Origin: Enoplolaimus lenunculus
Lineage: Eukaryota > Nematoda > Enoplea > Enoplida > Thoracostomopsidae
Direction: 5' to 3'
DNA: 64,000 bases
Assembly (NCBI GenBank): GCA_030248215.1
Contig: JASANG010000705.1
Coordinates: 24,405-88,404, forward strand
Shown piece by piece: positions 56,081 through 64,000 of the stretch (position 1 is its first letter; each line of letters starts with the position of its first letter). The position numbers were made by a program, and so were the translations under genes. Below the pieces are notes generated by a model that did not search any database, was not told where the DNA came from, and saw only the letters and a program-made list of their open reading frames with translations.

Positions 56081-56386
56081 TTAAACATCTTCTTCTCGCT
56101 CAACGTCCGGCCACCAATCTGGTACAGAATTGCTCCGAAGTCGTCGTTCGTCGCTTAGCAACAACGATGCCGGATCGACCATGAACGATCGCTTTTGTTG
56201 CGTTGTTGTTTTTGCTCTCCTTGTCGCTTGATAGTTTCCAAAGTTGCGGGGCAGCAACAACTTCTTCGACGACAGCACATCAAGTATTGAACCGCCGGCA
56301 ACAGGTTGAACGATTATTGTGTCACAAATGACTACGATTATTATTGATAAACTAAACATATTTAAATTTTGAACGGTTTTAGCCAT
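56081..56386 (-). CDS. small secreted precursor in the loop of the inverted repeat
   Basis: Single-exon, 101-residue protein. A hydrophobic signal segment (MFSLSIIIVVICDTIIV, residues 10-26) suggests secretion. Dibasic sites lie at 41-42 (KK), 56-57 (RR), 65-66 (KR) and 81-82 (RR), so processing could release pieces such as SFMVDPASLLLSDE. The C-terminus is acidic (WWPDVEREEDV), with no amidation glycine. It differs from the two YxRIGG precursors. I do not recognise the family. The start could be Met1 or Met10. Confidence 0.5.
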   Translation of the reverse strand: MAKTVQNLNMFSLSIIIVVICDTIIVQPVAGGSILDVLSSKKLLLPRNFGNYQATRRAKTTTQQKRSFMVDPASLLLSDERRLRSNSVPDWWPDVEREEDV

Positions 56387-56448
56387 AATTTATCGGCTAT
56401 ATTATATTTGTCTACAATATCTATTAGCAAAAAGCGCATATTATACTA

Positions 56449-56540
56449 ATGGTTAAAGAGTATACAACTGGGTGCATTACATTTTGCGTATGAAAGAATG
56501 TACTTAGCGCACGTTGCATTTTTGCGTTACATCACCAATT
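56449..56540. repeat. fragment of the GTGCAACTGGGTACATT MITE
   Basis: GAGTATACAACTGGGTGCATT and GCACGTTGCATTTTTGCG match one arm of the element at 6115-6456. Confidence 0.6.
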
Positions 56541-57048
56541 TTTTTAAGACGATATTCTAAAGGCAATCAAAATACCCTGGTTATATTCTTAAAACATTTA
56601 AAGACATATTTTGAATATCACAACGACCAGTACCGAAAGTCGGACGAAGTTGTGTGAAAACGCAACGGTTGCTAGTATATTTTGTGCCATACAAATTTCA
56701 GTTAGCTGTATACTTTTGTGTAAGAGTCACTATCGACTGTTGCTATTATTAACTAGTGTCATCTTTGATATTAATGGTGTGACTGAGTCTATAGTTTAAA
56801 AATGTTACCAAAAATATGCAAAAATCACTGTCGAAAAAAAGATTCTTCTATATTCAACACATATTTCATAGACAAGTACCGCGAGCGAAAACAAGAATCA
56901 CCGCCCGAGAGTGGTGATAAAAATTGTTTTACAGTTGTTGCAAAACATTGCGCAGAGCCTTTTAAGCCTATTTATACTGGTATCCGGACAAAAATGTACG
57001 TTCGAAACTCGCAAGCGGATTCAAAATAGAAATATTATTAAACGCTTT
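56541..57048 (+). other. unassigned stretch with two short open frames
   Basis: Frames at 56611-56799 and 56802-57029 are adjacent. The second has a plausible protein-like composition (KYRERKQESPPESGDKNCF), and a TCTATAG acceptor-like site precedes it at 56798. Evidence is too thin to call a gene. Confidence 0.2.
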
Positions 57049-57231
57049 GGCCAATGTTACTTTTAGGGACGTATCATTAGATTAAGCGTATTCCTAAGCT
57101 TAAGCCTAAGCCTAAGCGTTGCAAAAATGTGTTCCTAAGCCTAAGCTTAAGCCTAAGCCTAAGCCTAAGCAAAAAACAATGTAATCTAGGACCCACCAGA
57201 AAGCTTTACGCCCCTAAAAATAGCATGGGCC
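57049..57231 (+). mobile_element. telomere-hexamer MITE, TTACTTTTAGGG subfamily
   Basis: GGCCAATGTTACTTTTAGGG to CCCCTAAAAATAGCATGGGCC, with two runs of CCTAAG. It lies in the loop. Confidence 0.8.
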
Positions 57232-57532
57232 AAACTTACAACACGTTAATCACTCTATTAATACCACGAAGCCAAAGACGAAAGTTTACACTAATTTTTA
57301 GCAGTGGTGGATAGAACACTTTAACGAGGGAACGAGGTATAGCAAAAAAACTCTGAGCGAGCGATCGAGAGCCAAACGAAATTAAAGTTCAGTACGTTTG
57401 TATCTTAATTTTAACATCAAATTAAATGTCAATTTGTTTAATTTTATCGCTAATTCGTTTTTAAGCATAATACCGTTAAACTTTATCTGTTGTATAACAT
57501 TTACAAGGGCTTTTAGACCCTACATTACATCA

Positions 57533-57625
57533 GTTGGTTTGCTTACGTTTATGCTTTAGGCTTAGGGTTTAGGCTTAGAAATATGCTTATACTGCTGGTT
57601 ACGGCAATGTCTTTTACATTAGCCA
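57533..57625 (-). mobile_element. telomere-hexamer MITE fragment
   Basis: TTTAGGCTTAGGGTTTAGGC, then GAAATATGCTTATACTGC and TCTTTTACATTAGCC. Only the right half is present. It lies in the loop. Confidence 0.55.
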
Positions 57626-60600
57626 TCAGTTGGATAGCAGGTATATATCCGCTCACGAAATTTATGGAATAACAAAAAATCGTTATTACCAGGCTTTACA
57701 GCAACTTTAAAGGGCAAAAAGTAACCATTTCGTTATACTTTTTCGAACTGATATACTGGCTACGCTACTGAGCTGAACATTAATTAATGAATTTAACCCT
57801 GGCGCCAATTATTTGCACTGCACAATTTAAATATTTCATTGACCTAGGCCGAAAACGGTCGGATGTTTATATAGGGGTCATTATTTTTTGATTTTTGATT
57901 AATTTTTTAAATTTTTAAATTTATTTTCTCGTGGCTTTACATAATAAAACTTTTAGGAGCTGAAGCGTCATGAGAAAATCAAAAATAGATAACGATGTTC
58001 AAGTCAAACGAGTGAAGGGAAAGAACGAAAAATATATGTTGAAAGTGGATTTCATATAATTTTGCAAAATGTGTAAAAATTTTAATTTTGAACATGTTTT
58101 AAAGAACTTTTTTGCGAATAAGACTTCAAAATGTTCTTCAAAGCCAATGTATAAATAGGTGAAGAGTAAAGTATAAGAAGCCTAAGCGTAAAACCAAAAT
58201 GTAGCGCAAAATAAACATATTCTTAAGCATTGACCTATGCTAATCAAAAAAAGTCTAAAGCTTAAGCTTGCTAAAATTTGTATATAAATGTTAATTATAG
58301 GATCTGTCTACTACAAAACATGACGACTGGGGCCCTTACAGGCTGCGAGCTATGGCTTAGGTAGCGAACAGGTCCTATGATACAGACAAAACTCCAATAA
58401 AGTTCGTCCCTCGCTTATTTATGGGCCATTGGTGTGAACGTGCTTATATTCTGAACGACACAACATTTATAAAAATGCAAAAAACGCCAGTATCGAACTG
58501 ATCATCCTTCTACAAAACTCTACCGGAACGGTCGATTTTCAACTACAAGGCAGACAACCGTCAACAATGTTACGACGCGAAGGACACTTATTATATTGGT
58601 TGGCTGTTACCCGAATTCTAAAGGCTAAAGAAAAGATTTACAACCTTCTGTCCCTCTCTTTACAAAATTTTTCCTCGCGGGTATGCCCATGTCAAAAATT
58701 TGGGCCAAATATAGGACCGGCCCGGAACAATAGCATAAGCATAATCCGATGCCTAAGACTAAGCCTAAGCATAAGAATGAGCGCCAGACAACTTTTCGTC
58801 CAACAGTGTTTTAAAGGATATGAAAAAATCAAAGCATAATCCAAAGCGTAAGCCTAAGCCTAAGCCGTAGCTTAAACATAATGACGTTGACAATTTGTCG
58901 AGCCGATAAATTTTGAAATTGCAAGTTGCAGTGACCAGTTGTCGGGCAAGGAACTTCGTGATACCATTAGCATATCGGCAGAACACGCTTAAGGTTGGCA
59001 TAAGCTCAGGTTTAGCAAAACGCTTACTTAAGCTTATGTCTAAAACGTTGGCAAGACTTAATCCAGACTGAGCCTAAAAGCTAAACCTAAGCGTTAAACA
59101 TAAATGTTGAGGTAAGGCGTACAACATTCATATAATTACCTACATGCAAATTGAAATCCCCAGATGCTAATTTGTGATTGTAAAATAAAAGTTAATCGCA
59201 AGATTATAACCAGAATAAAACTTTTAAAATTAAAATTATTCGGTAACAGCCGCGTTTATAAGATTTTGGAATTTTATAACAATAGTGTATTAAGAGTTTT
59301 GACCAATTATAGAACATGGCCGTAACAGTAGCATAAAGCATATTCCCAAGCCTAAGCGTCAGAAAGAGTTTATACCAAAGCTTAAGCGTAAGAATGAGTT
59401 TATACCAAAGCTAAGCCTAAATCGAAGCCTAAGCAAAAAGATTAGTCTAAAGCTTAAGCGTATTCTGCTGCGTCCCGCAGAAAAAACGTTCTGCCCCTAA
59501 TCTTTAAATGGATCGAGTTTTTAATCGTTTGAAGATACAAAATATTAAATCTATTACATAATTATTGTAGTCGCGTTTTTCAACTCACATGCTGAAAAAC
59601 TTTCGCCTGATGCTTACAACTTGCGTTGAACAAGTGCAGCTGTTTATGCTAGAATAAGCATGAAAAATATATATTATGTAGGCGATTTTTGTCGTTTTAT
59701 ACATGAAGTTAATTGAATATTGTCTACCAATTGAACTTAAATTTTTGCCAGTCTAAAACCTAATTATCAGTTTCAAAATTTTCCATTCATTTTCACTTGT
59801 CATTGTTAACTTTCAGTCGTATTAGATAGGATATCATTTCGAGAGGGTATTGCACTATTAAATAGACAGATTTTTTCCGAAATAATATCGTGCTTTGAGA
59901 AAACATTTCTATTACCATTTGGTATTCAGTAAAGCGAACGGTAGATCTTCTACATCGTTGTGGCCAACGTAAAGAACAGCTGGCGAAACAGTCTTATAAG
60001 GTATTCCTAAGCCTAAGCCTAAGCCTAAGCCTAAGCCTAAGCCTAAGTCAAGAAAAAACTTAGTCTGAAGCTTAAGCTAACATAATTTAAACGTAAAAAA
60101 GCCAACATGGAAGAAATTGAAGTCACTAAAGTTTGCGTCAAGTAGGCTGCCTATTTGTAAAATTACACAGCAAAACTTGTTAAAGTTAGCTCATGCATTT
60201 GAAAATTCAACACGGTATTATGCTAGTTTAACAATAAAGCTTAAATTACTCTTAAATTTTAGAAAATTATTTCATTATTATTATTATTATTATTACCTAG
60301 CCCGTTAGGCAGACTTAAGCTATTTTTGAATGATGTTTGCTTTCACACCCAAGCAGTATTATTGGTGCAGTCAGGTTTGAACCAGAAAGGGGAGCCACAC
60401 ATTGCCATTTTTTTGAGCAATTCTTATCAAAATAGAGGTGAAATGAGAAATTTACAACTGCAATAGTTTATTTAAAATTATGTCAAGTGGACTGTGCATG
60501 CCGGCAGGCCAATGGTAGCGCTAGAAAAATACGCAAAAAGTTTAATACTAAAAGTAGCCATTGTATAGAACAGGGTCGTTACAGTAGTATAAGCAAATTC

Positions 60601-62142
60601 CTAAACCTAAGCTTATGACTTGTAAACAATTACTGTATAGCTTAAGCTATATACTCTATTGGACTCAAAAACGTTCCGCTTATTTTTATATGGACATTAA
60701 AAATTCAGTTTATGTTTATAAAATTTTATACAAGACTTTTTTAATTTACTCATTTTGACAAGTAACTGTTTTCGTTGTTGTTTTTTTTGCGGAAAAAATG
60801 AAAAAATTCATTCTGAGTCTGAGTGATCGGTTATCCCACCCTTAGCCGGCGTTTGCCCAAAAATGTTTGCATTTTGAATCTTTCGCTTGTTTTGAGCTAC
60901 GATGACATCCCCTATCATTCCATGCCCAAATCTAAAATTTTAAAAAATTCGATTTTCAAGGCCAATAGTTCAACCTGTTATATAGATTTAAAGTTCACAA
61001 ATGGTTTAAACAAAATAAAACTTTTAACACGTCCAAGCATTTCTCATCAGTTAGCCACCACTGCACAAGCTGGGAATCGCTAAATTTGTGCAGAACTAGG
61101 GCGAATCATACGATAAATAACTCGCTACAACTCAACTTCAATATTTGTGTTAGAAAGTTACAATACGTATCATCAACTAGTCATATTTGAGTTCTGGGAC
61201 GGTAAAAAGCGACAGTAAAAATATTAACGAAAACAAAACGGATTTTAGTCAAAATAAACTGAAAAAGAAAACGAAAATCGGGCATCAATTGTTTACCGGA
61301 AACGAATATCTGGTTTGGGTCCTACCCATAATTGAAAATACGGGCATTAGTTTTAAAAATGCTGATTTTACAACGGATACAGTTGCATTTTTATCGTTTA
61401 TCGACCCATGTAAAGATGAGCGGCGGAACGCTTTTCAGCTGGACTCCACTTATTGGTTTCTTAATGTGAAGTTACATCCTCCGCGATGCTACAGTATGCT
61501 TAGTGGATGAACATTCTCTGGTTAATAAGATTTTTTGTTAAAAATCATGGCCATAGACAAGATTTTTGGTCAATTTAAAGAACATGGGCGAAACGAAGCC
61601 TAAGCCTAAGCCCAAGCCGGGCAAAAGCTTAGCCTAAACCTTAACCTTACTCTATTCTAGTTTTACAGAAAAACGTTCCGCCCCTGATTTTTACATGGGT
61701 CGATTTTTGATAGGAGGTTACGTTCCATTAAAATTCTGAAAGAGATATTCTTGTGTGCAAATTAATACCGTGCCCAACAATCCCTGAACAATTATCTCAA
61801 AAAGGGCCAGTCTCCTGATTCGCTCCCCTCTTCCCGCTGTCATCGTTGCAAGAGCTAAAGATTTCGTAAAAATTGCCAATTGCAGAGTGATTATCTTGCT
61901 TTTGTGGTCAGACTAAAAATGTTTTACCGTAGTAAATGCAAAAAATTAACACCGAAAAATCCACTCTTTAATCATAAAAATTCGCTAAAATCAAAGGTTT
62001 CTATACTAAGCTGGGCTCAAGGAATCAATCTTTCACTTTATCTGGTCTTCATATAGGAGGCTATGGAGGGTTAAGTTAAACCAGTCATCTGCTCAACTTT
62101 GTTAACCCAACAAGTTTAAACCCATAAAATTCTGGTCATGTT

Positions 62143-62347
62143 GGCCAATCTAAAGAACAATGGCGGAACAGTATTATAAACATATTTCTAAGCCTAAGCC
62201 TAAACCCTAACCCTAAGCACAAGCGTAAAATTCCTAAGCCTAAACCTAAGCCTAAACCTAAACTAAGCAAAAAAATTAGTCTAAGGCTTAAACTGACTTT
62301 TTGCTAGTCCCACAAAAAACGTTCCGCCCCTGATCTCTACATGGGCC
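62143..62347 (+). mobile_element. telomere-hexamer MITE (right arm mirror)
   Basis: GGCCAATCTAAAGAACAATGG to TGATCTCTACATGGGCC, the mirror of 51293-51497. It includes CCCTAACCCTAAGC variants. Confidence 0.8.
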
Positions 62348-63258
62348 CGCACGTCTATGCAAATGTGGTCTAGAATTTAAGTCTAATCATTTACAGTCTT
62401 TTGTGAAACCAGATGGCCCTAAAAGTTATACGCGCCCAAACCTGGACCAGTAAACACCTTTGTCGGTTAATGTTTAACACAAACGATCATAATGCAATGT
62501 TTTTAGAATAATAACTTTAAAAGGGTGTAACTTTAAAAAACGCCACTCTTTGGGTCTTATAGCTGATACTTTAATAGCTTTTGTAGACCAACAGCATTAA
62601 CGTTCAAGTAATAAAAAATCAATTTAATATTGAAATTTCGGCAAAGTTTAAAAATAATACTAAATTTCATCAAATCAATAAAAGCTAACCACACCACGTG
62701 ATATAAACTTTCTCAAATCCTCAGTAATTGGAGTATTTCACGAAACGTGGCCGTTATATATTTTTAGCGTTCGCGATATTAATTTTGCAAGCAAAATTAG
62801 CAAAACAATCATTTTTTGACAGAAAACAGCTTTAACTTTAAATTAGTCATCAGACGCCTTGATTTCTCCAATTTAATTTGACTCGTTTTTGACTTTATTT
62901 CCAAGTGTAGGTTTCGATTTTAATATTATGAATTGAGAATGTCACAAAGACATAACTTAACTCGACCTTTGATTTTAAATTAATGTATGTGTAAACTTTT
63001 ATGGCCGTATTCTCAATTGTGTATGCAGCACCTATCACCAGTTAGTGATAGTTCTTGGCTGTTTCAAATCTCTGAACGTAGGAATTCATCACAGTTTTCA
63101 TAAGCCAGCTTGGGTCCAACTTTGATTGGCTTTGCTTGGCCTTTTACGAGGCAAATAGCTTGGTGTCATGTTTCGATTTCAAGCTTAAAATTATTACATG
63201 TTACTATCGTCATTGATTTTTTGACTGTCCTTAAAGCATTATTAATCAGATACTTAAA

Positions 63259-63629
63259 TACTGTAGTGACCTGAATAAAACAATGCCCACCCTACGCCAT
63301 ACTTCGTTACTTATATATCCGGTATTGCAGCTAAGTATCCGTTGAATTGAACGTTTATTTGTCTTGTATCAAAAGATTGAGCGATAATGCAAGGTTGTAT
63401 TTAGGAATTACTTTCAAAACTTAAGTACGCCTTAAAGTTTCCAACTTACATTTATTCTGTCCTGGAGTCATGTATGCGTTACAACTAGAGATAATTGACA
63501 TTTATGGACTCTAATTAGGATTTAGGGACACTATCCGCTTGCGGATCTTATTAGCGATACGGACTCCTATTGATTGGCATTTCAAATTAGTTCTTATTAC
63601 CCTCCCCTATCCTCCGGCTCACTACAGTA
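63259..63629. mobile_element. MITE, TACTGTAGTGACCCGAATAAG-end family (right arm mirror)
   Basis: TACTGTAGTGACCTGAATAAA to CCTCCGGCTCACTACAGTA, the mirror of 50018-50383 with small differences. Confidence 0.8.
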
Positions 63630-64000
63630 AAGTAAAATGAATAGTTGAATTTTTTTATAAAGATCTATTTAATAAACAACTAATTATACAGTGGCTGACA
63701 ATTACATTTGGTTAAAATCAGGCTAAAGCTACGTCAATACAACTCCCCAAATTACCTGTCTTTTATAACCATTTCTATATCTGAAAATTATTAGAAAAAC
63801 ATGTAACGTTGTCGTTTTTCAACACAATTACAACATCGCATAAGGGCGTTGTTAGCAGGAGGTTATGTCACGAACAGAATAAATTTCGCTTAAAATTTTT
63901 AGCCGAGATTTTTTTTACCTCAAGGTGTTAAAAGGTTTTGAGAAATTCAAATTATGTGTTTTTTGGTTCGTGAGCAATACGTAACTGAACGAGTACCACA

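Larger units (their letters stand above)
57868..63967 (-). repeat. right arm of a giant inverted repeat
   Basis: The 6.10-kb arm is the reverse complement of 49683-55922. It contains the mirror copies of every MITE listed for the left arm. It ends 33 bases before the window edge, and those 33 bases do not match the left flank, so the outer border is inside the window. Net length difference from the left arm is 140 bases. Confidence 0.95.

Noticed and set aside
1-64000. LTR elements, retroviral genes, Polintons or broken toxin genes
   Set aside because: I looked for reverse transcriptase, protease, capsid and polymerase motifs and for long direct terminal repeats and saw none.

Overview
The window looks like nuclear DNA of a nematode. 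TTAGGC, the nematode telomere hexamer, recurs in interspersed repeats throughout. The genes are AT-rich and split by introns with GTATGT or GTAAGT donors and TTTTAG or TTTCAG acceptors, and two start codons lie 1-4 bases after a splice acceptor, as expected for spliced-leader trans-splicing. An enoplean worm with a repeat-rich genome is possible, but sequence alone cannot settle that. I saw no LTR, retroviral, Polinton or broken toxin gene remains.

Layout. 0-5.3 kb: a KMT5A/SET8-type histone H4K20 methyltransferase gene that I could follow through six phase-matched exons (781 codons). 5.3-10.3 kb: MITEs and one unidentified membrane-protein exon. 10.4-23.0 kb: an F-box/leucine-rich protein, a chain of acidic symmetric exons, a large DDE-nuclease-like exon and two PHD fingers. 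All splice phases agree, so these may be one 1,897-residue gene. 24.9-26.0 kb: a NADAR-like domain fused to an SGNH hydrolase, followed by a tandem duplication of its 3' end.

26.7-33.3 kb: MITEs carrying telomere-like hexamers, a minisatellite made from their ends, two near-perfect palindromes and a 182-bp satellite with a second, longer unit type. 33.6-34.75 kb: the last two exons of an ALDH8A1-like aldehyde dehydrogenase with no visible 5' part. 35-36.8 kb: palindromic MITEs. 36.9-39.8 kb (minus): a complete three-exon UDP-glycosyltransferase. 40.0 kb: an orphan PHD exon.

43.8-47 kb (minus): two small secreted precursors that both end in Tyr-(Val/Ile)-Arg-Ile-Gly-Gly and look like neuropeptide precursors. 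49.7-64.0 kb: a very large inverted repeat with arms of about 6.2 and 6.1 kb around a 1.95-kb loop. The arms hold nested MITEs and no recognisable gene. The loop holds a third small secreted precursor.

The genes do not form one pathway. The region reads as scattered host genes in repeat-rich DNA, where MITEs, duplications and inversions have reshaped the gene edges. Gene models were joined by eye from splice sites and reading phase and have not been tested against transcripts.
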